Positions 15,601 through 22,080 of a stretch of 23,730 nucleotides of DNA are shown here, piece by piece; position 1 is the first letter of the stretch; the number at the start of each line of letters is the position of its first letter. The stretch spans positions 1 to 23,730 of IMG/VR virus record IMGVR_UViG_3300013006_000126. The stretch is one strand, 5' to 3'. The notes beneath the pieces are model-generated. The model saw only the letters and a list, made by a program, of their open reading frames with translations, was not told the DNA's origin and searched no databases. Made by a program: the position numbers and the translations under genes. Origin of the DNA: a virus.

Positions 15601-16614
15601 TCCACTAACAGCCAAGGTAACTGAATATGTGTCAGGATCAAAACGACCAAACGTGCCGTTTCTACGTGTCCATTCTGGATCATGTTTTAGTATAATCTTG
15701 GGAGCCTGTTCAATGTCAAGATAGTCAACACAACTATCAATAAATGGTTGCAGTATCTGTTTGATATCTGGAGATTTTGTATTTTCTCGAACACTCTCAC
15801 CACCTCCACTGTCACCACCACCTTCGCTATCTCCAAAAGTAAATCCAGGGTACCAATACCCACCATAGCCACGTTGTGCTTGTTTTTTCTTTTTCTTGCG
15901 TTCTTGCAAACTTAGTTCTTGATCCTTCACAGCACTTCTAGCTGTGCTCAACTGATCCAGTAAGCCTTGTGTGCGCAAGGCCTTGAATGCTAGATTCTCT
16001 GGACCAAACTCGCCTGTGCTATCCAAGCCAGCCTGTCGCATGTGTTTGACCTTGGCAGCAATGGCTTCTAACTGAGCAGGATCACCTGATGCAACAGCCT
16101 GTTCAATTCTGTGTCCAATATCTTCAAACTTAGAACGCACAGACATGTCATCAACTTCGGGACGACGTCGCCGGGGTACACTTACCCAGTCGTTGTTTGA
16201 TAAAGAATAGATGCCTTGTGAGTGGTGAACTTGGTCAGCATCCTGAACATACAGCTCAACATCGTATCCGCCAATTTTGTAGTTGTGTTGATCATTGTAC
16301 TGATACTTTTTGGCGTCAAACAATTCTTTGTAAACATCACTATTTTTGCCGTCAGGTGTGTTGACCACAAGGTGCAGGTCTATGTCGCTGTGTGGAGTGT
16401 ATGTGTAGGCCGCATTGCTACCGCTTACTGTTACATCTTTAACATCAAGCCCATCAACGCCTAAAAACTCTCTAAAGTCATCAGCAATAGCCATGAGCTT
16501 TTCACGCACTTCAGGCAACAAGTGTTCGTCGCGACCCCATAATCTAGGATTAAGAGTTTTGTTAAACTTCACTGCGTCTGATAATTTGAATGATTCTAAT
16601 TCGTTGATGTCCAT
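12673..16614 (-). CDS. Giant polyvalent-type internal protein: nucleotidyltransferase, metallopeptidase, Gp88-like domain
   Basis: The protein has 1313 residues. Order: nucleotidyltransferase fold with GSNAAYTYTPHSDIDLHLVV (65-84; D77, D79; third acid in DVELYV, 118-123); Gly/Ser linker; zincin HELTHARQDEQAD (350-362) with E376 as likely third ligand; hydrophobic Ala-rich stretch (409-420); a domain with KIYFSASK (576-583) and SLYDSLVQRYARALG (599-613); an internal tag MKIAHILKE (703-711); IVAE-A (638) and GVAE-G (915) linker sites; and a C-terminal domain with CPGAGECQLFCYARKGG (1072-1088) and RIHDAGDFF (1138-1146), resembling mycobacteriophage Gp88. The start MDINELESF at 16614 is preferred because a terminator and late motif lie just upstream; an extended TTG frame at 16668 would translate the terminator. 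Confidence 0.85.
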   Translation of the reverse strand: MDINELESFKLSDAVKFNKTLNPRLWGRDEHLLPEVREKLMAIADDFREFLGVDGLDVKDVTVSGSNAAYTYTPHSDIDLHLVVNTPDGKNSDVYKELFDAKKYQYNDQHNYKIGGYDVELYVQDADQVHHSQGIYSLSNNDWVSVPRRRRPEVDDMSVRSKFEDIGHRIEQAVASGDPAQLEAIAAKVKHMRQAGLDSTGEFGPENLAFKALRTQGLLDQLSTARSAVKDQELSLQERKKKKKQAQRGYGGYWYPGFTFGDSEGGGDSGGGESVRENTKSPDIKQILQPFIDSCVDYLDIEQAPKIILKHDPEWTRRNGTFGRFDPDTYSVTLAVSGRHVLDILRTLAHELTHARQDEQADMPVDAGETGSPYEDEANAMAGRIMRHWVDEYPEFFKDVPLEESVKDKLAAVAAAACVAGTPGCATTGADAIRTVQDVGRTAQTIKHMGRAGAEEELMQRLKNELRRRQGHVVPEDVTESLDQPYKILRWEKGDYGDVDAIARLDDGTFLSVMFNKGFKQETKEEAWSVEFFRNNSQEKTGEGDQQRVFATVLSAVETFVSDRVPGAKGKYKPNKIYFSASKAVKPDEDQKKALTRASLYDSLVQRYARALGFRAFRADTGNKVMYELSRIKPIVAEASGYIPVNDKEARDPRYSMAITQDIKPGEVQRQAKKMGWTTDAAGKPPLLTSNASNLRESQDSNMKIAHILKETTLGGFPVKVLNIQDQGVNEFAPPGNGGGDSGRWYTDDELADIIGDDWFEDFDVSNDGFNIDAYGEKAKKNLVGYANSWFNDKGYNVNVMGVEHNDVDHDLKWYIVGSFQNDNFAKKDVDEVRNNYHANRTGFRSGSRDPEGQDPQAGRQVWGLKINGKVWSKQGKDVTFTSKQAAINTMNAILKNRPDLQGNIGVVTKGGVAEGSVAKKPQPYNEPNWTKKLSKDQLDAIAGPRYKDNKNKKDVKEAIKLNAPQKSWSKQDMQDYLTRIKTGTKTKQDRFKPIIHGSNVKAITKDDGTEEWDLEDLKRQITTPPRAILGSNAKMSKSKKEGAITYDLTLPALSGIVVDEDTGEFVEITTCPGAGECQLFCYARKGGYVMFPAASMSAAQALNFLVNHPDEYMAMFDNEIKKTKALADKNGIKLLVRIHDAGDFFSKEYWDLSKKVQLNNPDVRFYFYSKMGDPVTDPNTPSNTLPNFSDGGAKSREVKKVELYRNAGKNLKGAPTIPKDMFRDLFVTDAKGKYVKDEQGRTQVKSPEAWENFKQKLSTKYNIDPASIITYDQMNRIPEGPKPKWNVVVFPAGHGDLGATRLDVQNQFLMFH
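14482..14508 (-). other. Internal tag-like sequence with possible nested start
   Basis: Residues 703-711 of the 1313-residue protein read MKIAHILKE, nine residues ending in L-x-E, the same length as the N-terminal tags. AGGA lies 7 nt before the ATG, so a nested start giving a 611-residue C-terminal product is possible. It may also be a relic of gene fusion. Confidence 0.4.
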
Positions 16615-16619
16615 GAATG

Positions 16620-16625
16620 TATTTA
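16620..16625 (-). promoter_or_regulatory. T4-like late promoter motif before the giant internal protein gene
   Basis: Minus strand GGTAAATACATTC then ATG. The motif ends 5 nt before the start codon, and no Shine-Dalgarno sequence is visible. It lies just downstream of a hairpin terminator. Confidence 0.62.
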
Positions 16626-16637
16626 CCGTGTCAAACA

Positions 16638-16659
16638 AAAGCCCCTGTAAAGGGGCTTT
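16638..16659 (-). terminator. Rho-independent terminator after the glycosyltransferase gene
   Basis: A perfect 8-bp stem (AAAGCCCC / GGGGCTTT) with a TTTACA loop is followed on the minus strand by TTTTGTTTG. It lies 15 nt past the glycosyltransferase stop codon and just before the next late promoter, so it separates two transcription units. Confidence 0.85.
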
Positions 16660-16674
16660 GTGGAGCAAACTAGA

Positions 16675-17532
16675 TCAAGCTTTTTTCTTTTTGGGCTTTG
16701 CTGGCTCAGGTGCGGCTTCTTCAACAGCATTGCTGGCAATCAGCTCGGGTTCTGGAGCAGGTGTTGGCTCTGGGGCTGGACCAGCAACAGCAGGTGCGTT
16801 TTGTTGTGCAATTTCGTGCAAGGCTTTGTACAAGGGTTCTTGCTGTGCAAAGTCAAACACATAGGTTCCTGTGTGACGCAATAGCACACGCTTGTCAACC
16901 CAGACTTTACCACCTAGATCACGCCAGTTTTCACAGAATGTCCAGTCTTCTGAATAGTATCGATTTTCACGTACCGCAGTATCAAAATAGGTTTTCATGT
17001 AAGGGTTCAATGCAACAGGCAACCCAATGTCGTTGGCAAAAGGTTTTGTTGCAGGGTGTGCATCAAGCTTTTCAAACACATGGCGTTTGATCAACATGAA
17101 TCCTGTGCCTGTTTTTGACACTTCTTGCAAGCCATCTGCGCCTTCTTCTGCACCGTCAAATCCATTCACAACCCATTTAATAGGCAAGGTTTTCATGGGG
17201 TATAAGCCACCAATCACGTCCACGTCTCGGTTCAGCATGGCCAACAAGTGCCAAGGCTCCCAGCCAATGTCTGCGTCCACAAACATCAGGTGCGTTGAAT
17301 CGGGATTGTTTAAGAATTTAGCAACCAGTGTGTTTCGTGCTCGACTGATCAAGCTTTCATTTGTCATGGTTTCAATTGTCCAATCAATGCCCAATTGACG
17401 GCATGTGTTGGCCCATTTGATATAACTCATGAATGTTGATTCAGTCAGCATACCACCATAGCAGGGCATGCAGATGTGTACACGAGTGGTACGTAGATAG
17501 TCTACGTTTACTTGGATTTGTTGTTCAGCCAT
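16675..17532 (-). CDS. GT-A fold glycosyltransferase with Pro/Ala/Lys-rich tail
   Basis: The protein has 285 residues. The opening RVHICMPCYGG (17-27) is the first strand of a GT-A nucleotide-sugar fold. SRARNTLVAKFL (63-74) and FVDADIGWEPW (84-94) follow; D86-A-D88 is the metal-binding DxD. YSEDWTFC (193-200) may hold the catalytic acid, and H220 a late metal ligand. The family is widespread in T4-like cyanophages and may glycosylate virion proteins or host glycans; donor and acceptor are unknown. From residue 245 the chain turns into a low-complexity Pro/Ala/Glu tail ending KPKKKKA. AGAGGA precedes the ATG, and a TTAAATA late-like motif lies 27 nt upstream. Confidence 0.88.
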   Translation of the reverse strand: MAEQQIQVNVDYLRTTRVHICMPCYGGMLTESTFMSYIKWANTCRQLGIDWTIETMTNESLISRARNTLVAKFLNNPDSTHLMFVDADIGWEPWHLLAMLNRDVDVIGGLYPMKTLPIKWVVNGFDGAEEGADGLQEVSKTGTGFMLIKRHVFEKLDAHPATKPFANDIGLPVALNPYMKTYFDTAVRENRYYSEDWTFCENWRDLGGKVWVDKRVLLRHTGTYVFDFAQQEPLYKALHEIAQQNAPAVAGPAPEPTPAPEPELIASNAVEEAAPEPAKPKKKKA

Positions 17533-17559
17533 TTGGTCCTCTGTTAAAAATTGTACTTC

Positions 17560-17565
17560 TATTTA
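17560..17565 (-). promoter_or_regulatory. Possible late promoter motif before the glycosyltransferase gene
   Basis: Minus strand GTTAAATAGAAG in the 53-nt gap after the nucleotidylyltransferase stop. Unlike other late motifs here, it leaves room for a leader with an AGAGGA Shine-Dalgarno site. Confidence 0.45.
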
Positions 17566-17585
17566 ACAGTGTACTTAATGACCCT

Positions 17586-18506
17586 TTAATTTTCTTCCAT
17601 GTAATCTGATGCTTGATGGCTGGGAGCATCTAGAACTTTGCTTTGCATGGCTTCGTTTACATGAGCATGCAATTTCTTCATTAATTCACGCACTTCGGGT
17701 CGTGCTTGATACAATGCTTGTAACTCACTATCGGGCATGGAGTTTAAGTGTTTGACAAAGTCTTTACCGGACTGAAACACTTGCTTGATCATGTGCCGAT
17801 TGGGATCAGTTGTTTGTTCAGTAACATCATCTGGACCATTGGGCATGTTTGATGTGGGAATTTGTGCCCCACTGCCAACCGGTGCTCCAACTAGCCCACT
17901 GCCACCAAAGTTTTCTTTTATATCTGCACCCATGCCGGCATCTAGCAATTTAATGGTAACACCAGTTAGCTTGTCATTGCCTTCGGTTTGCGGGTACAAT
18001 GCATTAACTAGTCCGCCCTTTTGATCTGGTGTCATGTCCGGCCACTTGGCACGAATTTCTGTAGCCGATGTCATTCCCGGGCCAAACTGTACCACTGGCA
18101 AATAAGCCATGTAACCATGCTGACTCATGGGCTGTAGACCATTGCGTTTGTAAGGTTGTAAGTAGCTGGAAGAGCCGTCTTTTTTAACACCCCCAGCCTG
18201 CGGTTCTTGGTTGCGATCTTTTTCACTGCGAACAAAAATCAGCTGTGTTTCGTTGGGATCAAAGTGCTGTGTAATTTCTTCAGCACGAAATGGGTTTTTA
18301 ACTTGTATAAATCTATGTGCAGGAACACCGGACAATCTAGCTAGCTTTTCTTTTATTTCAAACGGAAATTTACGTGTGCTGGTGTCAGCTGTGGCTGCTA
18401 CGTAGACCTCAGCTGACGGAAATGCGGCACGTGCGGCGTTATAAAGAGCCATGTGTCCTGTGTGAAAAGGATGGAAGCCGCCCGGCATGATCACTAATTT
18501 TTTCAT
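17586..18506 (-). CDS. HxGH-type nucleotidylyltransferase with phage-specific C-terminal extension
   Basis: The protein has 306 residues. The first ~170 form a cytidylyl/adenylyltransferase fold: MPGGFHPFHTGHMALYNAA (8-26) holds the HxGH motif (15-18), RSEKDR (93-98) follows, and TSATEIR (146-152) is the S-x-T-x-x-R motif. Such enzymes join NMP to nicotinamide mononucleotide, phosphopantetheine or glycerol phosphate; the substrate is not clear. The remaining ~130 residues are not part of the fold: a Gly-rich linker with IKE-N (196-199) and VTE-Q (228-231), both like prohead-protease sites, then a helical end. A late motif lies 5 nt before the ATG without a Shine-Dalgarno site, so it is a late gene and may be a virion component. 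Confidence 0.87.
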   Translation of the reverse strand: MKKLVIMPGGFHPFHTGHMALYNAARAAFPSAEVYVAATADTSTRKFPFEIKEKLARLSGVPAHRFIQVKNPFRAEEITQHFDPNETQLIFVRSEKDRNQEPQAGGVKKDGSSSYLQPYKRNGLQPMSQHGYMAYLPVVQFGPGMTSATEIRAKWPDMTPDQKGGLVNALYPQTEGNDKLTGVTIKLLDAGMGADIKENFGGSGLVGAPVGSGAQIPTSNMPNGPDDVTEQTTDPNRHMIKQVFQSGKDFVKHLNSMPDSELQALYQARPEVRELMKKLHAHVNEAMQSKVLDAPSHQASDYMEEN

Positions 18507-18511
18507 ACCAG

Positions 18512-18517
18512 TATTTA
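18512..18517 (-). promoter_or_regulatory. T4-like late promoter motif before the nucleotidylyltransferase gene
   Basis: Minus strand GGTAAATACTGGT then ATG, almost identical to the motif before the 64-residue tagged gene (TAAATACTGG-ATG). It ends 5 nt before the start codon, with no Shine-Dalgarno site. Confidence 0.66.
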
Positions 18518-18520
18518 CCG

Positions 18521-18889
18521 TTAATAACTTAACATTACTTTCTGTATGCTTCCAGCTTCAAAGCCTTCAACGTTGGCACGTATCCAGGTAAAATTTCCGG
18601 TGATGTTAGTGGAAAAGTTGTTTGTGGTAGTGGTTGACAGACTGTCAAATTCGTACACCTTGAACCACTGACTATCGCTAGTGGGTGTAGCATCCAGTGA
18701 TGCTTCAATTTTGATCAAGCCCTGAAACGAATTAAGAAATATAGCCACTGTTTGCAATGCACCAAATCCACCATAATAATCAGCGGCTTGTTGTGGATCA
18801 CCCGACCAATCAAGACTGCTGCCATCATAGTTACCCGATGGGGTTCCAAATGAGGTGGTAGGTAGCAGTTGCCGAGTGGTGGTTTTCAT
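18521..18889 (-). CDS. Probable virion protein, 122 aa, beta-sandwich type
   Basis: The protein has 122 residues, rich in Thr, Ser, Gly and aromatic residues, with alternating strands: GGFGALQTVAIFLNSFQG, IKIEASLDATP, WFKVYEFDS, NFTWIRANVEGFEAGSI. The pattern is that of a small carbohydrate-binding or structural beta sandwich such as a decoration or tail-associated protein. I do not recognise the exact family. The ATG overlaps the stop of the 54-residue gene by one base (TAATG), with GGAAGCGGA upstream as a weak ribosome site. The stop lies 3 nt before the next late motif. Confidence 0.75.
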   Translation of the reverse strand: MKTTTRQLLPTTSFGTPSGNYDGSSLDWSGDPQQAADYYGGFGALQTVAIFLNSFQGLIKIEASLDATPTSDSQWFKVYEFDSLSTTTTNNFSTNITGNFTWIRANVEGFEAGSIQKVMLSY

Positions 18890-19053
18890 TATGCTCGTTC
18901 CGCTTCCACAACAACTCCTGTACCAGCCAGCTCTTCAGCCACGCTCTGCAAGGCAGCAACAATGTCAGCAGTGGCAATATCACTGCCAGCATCGCTATCT
19001 TTGATCAATTTTGAGAGTTTGATCACAACTACTTCTTCGTGTATTTTTGCCAT
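18889..19053 (-). CDS. Small acidic phage protein, 54 aa
   Basis: This short gene fits exactly between its neighbours. Its product begins MAKIHEEVVVIKLSKLIKDS and ends LAGTGVVVEAERA; an acidic alpha/beta peptide with no cysteine. A beta strand (EEVVVIKLS) is followed by two helices, as in small phage proteins often found beside structural genes, but I cannot name a function. The ATG comes 7 nt after a TAAATA late motif and has no Shine-Dalgarno site. The stop forms TAATG with the next start. Tight fit on both sides and a plausible composition make it a real gene. Confidence 0.78.
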   Translation of the reverse strand: MAKIHEEVVVIKLSKLIKDSDAGSDIATADIVAALQSVAEELAGTGVVVEAERA

Positions 19054-19059
19054 AGTGTA

Positions 19060-19752
19060 TTATTTAGTTAATACCGGTACGGTTTGTCGAATTAAGCCCG
19101 GGGCAATTAAATTGAACATTGTTACCGTGGCATCACTATTGTGATCAAAGAAATAGTATCGTTGAAACAAACAGGAACCACGATAATTAGCCGGCCCGTG
19201 GGCAAGAAATGCACTCAGGGCAGAACTAATTCGCACATCTGGTTGACAAGTTAGATAATCTTGTATATGTTTTGCAGTATCTACTGAGGTAAGGCGCTCT
19301 CGAAAATAACTGCGCAAAGTATAGTCACTGTGCCGTAACACCACGGTGTTTTTGGCACGAGTAATCACAGCTTCTTTAACATATTTAACTGGTACTGAGA
19401 ATTCGTCAGCAATTGATTCAATTACTGAAAAATCGTTACAGTATAGATATCCCCAGTATTGACTCACTGTTAATTTTGAGTCTGCCATGTGCGGCAGCAA
19501 GAATTTGGCCAAGGCAATTATTTTATCAATATCAAAACTAACTGCACGAGTCCGATATTTTTCCGAATAAAACAACCACTGGGCATGGCGTTGTTTTATG
19601 CGTGTTTCTAGAGCCTCTGGAGATTCCAACTTTAGTCCACGTAGAAAATAAATTCCCGGTAGTCGGAAATTCAAAACCCAGCGATAACGGTCAAAAAACA
19701 ATCGATCGCTATTGCTAGGTTGTACTTGATCAATCAATGCGGATAATTCCAT
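19060..19752 (-). CDS. Uncharacterised phage protein, 230 aa
   Basis: The product begins MELSALIDQVQP from the ATG at 19752; a TTG three codons earlier is less likely. It is basic and aromatic-rich in the first third (FFDRYRWVLNFRLPGIYFL), then helical (IDKIIALAKFLLPHM), with a helix-turn-helix-like part IESIADEFSVPVKYVKEAVI (about residues 112-131) and C-terminal YYFFDHNSDATVTMFNL. The middle could bind nucleic acid, but the match to known families is not clear. It overlaps the clpA-like gene by 23 nt and its stop codon merges with a late motif, so it ends an early or middle unit. Confidence 0.75.
   Translation of the reverse strand: MELSALIDQVQPSNSDRLFFDRYRWVLNFRLPGIYFLRGLKLESPEALETRIKQRHAQWLFYSEKYRTRAVSFDIDKIIALAKFLLPHMADSKLTVSQYWGYLYCNDFSVIESIADEFSVPVKYVKEAVITRAKNTVVLRHSDYTLRSYFRERLTSVDTAKHIQDYLTCQPDVRISSALSAFLAHGPANYRGSCLFQRYYFFDHNSDATVTMFNLIAPGLIRQTVPVLTK
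19061..19066 (-). promoter_or_regulatory. T4-like late promoter motif before the 54-aa gene
   Basis: Minus strand ACTAAATAATACACT then ATG. It overlaps the TAA stop of the 230-residue gene and ends 7 nt before the start codon; no Shine-Dalgarno site is visible. Confidence 0.6.
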
Positions 19753-22003
19753 TGTCGTCAATAATAGGAGTTGAATCTAACAAAGCAGTTGTTACGGACT
19801 GTTCAAACGTGAGTGCGTCATTCACAAAGTCCACAACAACAGCACACTCTTTCCAGCGTTCAAACAAAATGCGCCGACTCAAGGGCACACGCACCAGCTC
19901 GTCAATCTTGCGATTTAATGGGCGGGCTCCCATCTTGGGATCATATCCCACTGCTGCCAAATGATCAATCACAGCTTCGGTAAATGTCACACGAATCTTG
20001 TGATCGTTGAGACTGTTACGCACATGATCCAAGAACTTCACCACAATCTTCTTGATAGCCAATTTGTCTAGTTTGCTAAACTTGCAAACTGCGTCAATAC
20101 GATTGCGCATCTCAGGTTTGAAAAAGTCCTTTAGTGCACGGTCTTCACTGCCGGTTTTGTCAAGCCCCTGTGCAAATCCAATGTTGTTGTTTTCATTATC
20201 ACGTGCACCCAGGTTTGATGTCATGATGATAATGGTGTTTTTGCAGTCTACTGTTTTGCCATTGGCTCCTGTAATGCGTCCTTCGTCAAGCATTTGCAAC
20301 ATGATGTTGGTGACGTCAGGATGTGCTTTTTCCACTTCGTCAAACAAAATAATAGAAAATGGGTGCTTGCTGAGATCACTAATGAGTTTACCACCACTCA
20401 AGTTGCCAGATTCAAATCCCACATATCCCGGGGGTGCACCAATCAAGGTACTCACTGAATGTCGCTCTTGGTACTCACTCATGTCATAACGCAACAGCTT
20501 CATGTCTAGATTTGTGCTCAACAGCTTGGCCAATTCAGTTTTACCTGTACCAGTTGGGCCCAGGAATAAGAAACTGGCCATGGGCTTGCTGGCTGTGTTC
20601 ATGCCGGCAAAGCTAACATACACTCGTTCCAGTACTGAATCTATCACTGCGTCCTGACCGTGTAACTGTTGTTTGATATTGCTTTCTAACTCAAGTATTC
20701 GTGTGCTGTGTTTGTTTTCCAGCTTGTCTACTGGGACACCGGCCACACGACTCAATTGTGCCATGATCATGTCACGTGTGATAATCACAACACCCACATC
20801 ACGAACACGTTCGCGAGCACACGCGGCGTCAATTAAATCAATTGACTTGTCGGGATTCTTTTTGTCATGAATATAACGAGCACTTAGTTCTACTGCCGCA
20901 GTCATTGCTTCTGTTTCAATCATGACATTGTGAAATTTTTCTAGTCTTGGGCTAAGTCCAATGAGAATTTTCTCTGTGGTTTCTGGTGTGGGTTCGTCCA
21001 CTGACAGTTTATAAAAACGTCGCATGAGTGCACGATCTTTTTCAAAGCTTTCATAAAATTCTTCCCATGTGGTTGACGCAACCACCTTGAGACTGCCTTT
21101 GGTAATTGCTGGTTTGATCATGTTGGCAAAGTCCAGGCTAGACCCGCCTGATGCACCGGCACCACGCATGGTGTGCGCTTCATCAATAAACAATACACAA
21201 TTCTTTTTGGTTTCAAGTGCTTTGATAATATCCTTGAGTTTTTCTTCAAACTCTCCACGATACTTAGATCCTGCCAACAAGGATCCAATTTCCAAGCCCC
21301 ATACTTCGTGCCCTTTGAGAAATTCTGGCACAGTACCTGAATTGATGCGTTGTGCAAGTCCCTCAATCAAGGCAGTTTTACCCACACCAGGATCACCTAC
21401 CATGAGTACATTGGCCTTGAAGCGACGTGCTAGCACAGTGATCATTTCTTCAATGTCATGTTCACGCCCAATCACTGGCTCCAAGCGGTCTTGTTGTGCC
21501 AGTTCAGTTAAATTGGTGCAGTGCTCGGACAAGAATTCATTGGCTTGCTCATTGGTCATTTTTACTTCTACATGTGCATAGTTTTGTTCCCAAAACTTGA
21601 CAAATTCTACTTTGTTAACCCCGTACTTGAGCAAAAAGTAATGTGCATGACTATTGGTCTCGGCCATGGTGGCCAAGTAAAGATCTGCAGTGGTCATGGC
21701 CCTGCGACCTGTAAACAACACCTGTGTCAACGCACGGTTAAACACACGCTCTAGCCCATTGGTTTTCTTGGGCTGTAAATTGGGATTATCTCTTATTAGA
21801 TGCACAAGACTGCCTAGATAGTTTTCAAGCTCTTGTTGTAAACTAGGCACATCAGTACCAAACTTGATCAGTACCTTGCGAAATGGCTCATGTGTTATCA
21901 TGCTATACAACAAATGCTCAGTGAGAACATATTCGTGCTGTCGGTCTCGAGCAGTTTTTACTGCCTTATCAATAATGTGCTCAATTTCTGGATTGTTTTG
22001 CAT
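19730..22003 (-). CDS. clpA: ClpA-type AAA+ unfoldase with ClpP-loop-like IGF motif
   Basis: The 757-residue protein is almost the length of E. coli ClpA. An N-domain (EIEHIIDKAVKTARDRQHEY, then LTEHLLYSMI) leads to AAA+ module 1: Walker A GDPGVGKT (203-210), Walker B LFIDEAHT (271-278). Module 2: Walker A GPTGTGKT (482-489), Walker B ILFDEVEKA (552-560), sensor GARPL (692-696). There is no ClpB middle domain, so it is an unfoldase rather than a disaggregase. IGF (608-610) lies where ClpA has the IGL loop that docks on ClpP, suggesting that it can use host ClpP; no clpP lies in this window. The start is the ATG at 22003 with AAGGAG 4 nt before it; an upstream TTG at 22072 would span the promoter. 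Confidence 0.95.
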   Translation of the reverse strand: MQNNPEIEHIIDKAVKTARDRQHEYVLTEHLLYSMITHEPFRKVLIKFGTDVPSLQQELENYLGSLVHLIRDNPNLQPKKTNGLERVFNRALTQVLFTGRRAMTTADLYLATMAETNSHAHYFLLKYGVNKVEFVKFWEQNYAHVEVKMTNEQANEFLSEHCTNLTELAQQDRLEPVIGREHDIEEMITVLARRFKANVLMVGDPGVGKTALIEGLAQRINSGTVPEFLKGHEVWGLEIGSLLAGSKYRGEFEEKLKDIIKALETKKNCVLFIDEAHTMRGAGASGGSSLDFANMIKPAITKGSLKVVASTTWEEFYESFEKDRALMRRFYKLSVDEPTPETTEKILIGLSPRLEKFHNVMIETEAMTAAVELSARYIHDKKNPDKSIDLIDAACARERVRDVGVVIITRDMIMAQLSRVAGVPVDKLENKHSTRILELESNIKQQLHGQDAVIDSVLERVYVSFAGMNTASKPMASFLFLGPTGTGKTELAKLLSTNLDMKLLRYDMSEYQERHSVSTLIGAPPGYVGFESGNLSGGKLISDLSKHPFSIILFDEVEKAHPDVTNIMLQMLDEGRITGANGKTVDCKNTIIIMTSNLGARDNENNNIGFAQGLDKTGSEDRALKDFFKPEMRNRIDAVCKFSKLDKLAIKKIVVKFLDHVRNSLNDHKIRVTFTEAVIDHLAAVGYDPKMGARPLNRKIDELVRVPLSRRILFERWKECAVVVDFVNDALTFEQSVTTALLDSTPIIDDNGIIRID

Positions 22004-22028
22004 GTGGCTCCTTGTACGTATTTTGTTT

Positions 22029-22057
22029 AGTATACTAGATTTTTTATCTGATTGCAA
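22029..22057 (-). promoter_or_regulatory. Sigma70-type promoter before clpA-like gene
   Basis: Minus strand: TTGCAA, 17 nt, TATACT. Good match in both boxes with optimal spacing, placed between the DnaJ stop and the AAGGAG ribosome site of the clpA-like gene. The -10 region CTAGTATA is shared with the SAH hydrolase promoter. Confidence 0.72.
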
Positions 22058-22073
22058 CAGTATGTTGTTCAAA

Positions 22074-22080
22074 TATTTAT
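22074..22080 (-). promoter_or_regulatory. Late promoter motif (ATAAATA) upstream of clpA-like gene
   Basis: Minus strand CAATAAATATTTG; ATAAATA is the closest match in the window to T4 TATAAATA. It overlaps the TAA stop of the dnaJ-like gene and lies ~70 nt before the clpA-like ATG, so that gene may have both an early-type and a late promoter. Confidence 0.5.

Noticed and set aside
16614-16668. Longer N-terminus for the giant protein starting at a TTG at 16668
   Set aside because: The added 18 residues translate the terminator hairpin and late motif; the ATG at 16614 directly follows the motif.
21069-21581. 170-codon plus-strand frame, and similar ones at 11258-11734, 16415-16864 and 20052-20489
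   Set aside because: Each lies antisense to a well-supported gene, has no recognisable domain, and its composition follows the opposite strand's codons.
22003-22072. TTG start at 22072 for the clpA-like gene
   Set aside because: It would make the sigma70 promoter coding; the ATG at 22003 has AAGGAG and matches the ClpA N-domain.
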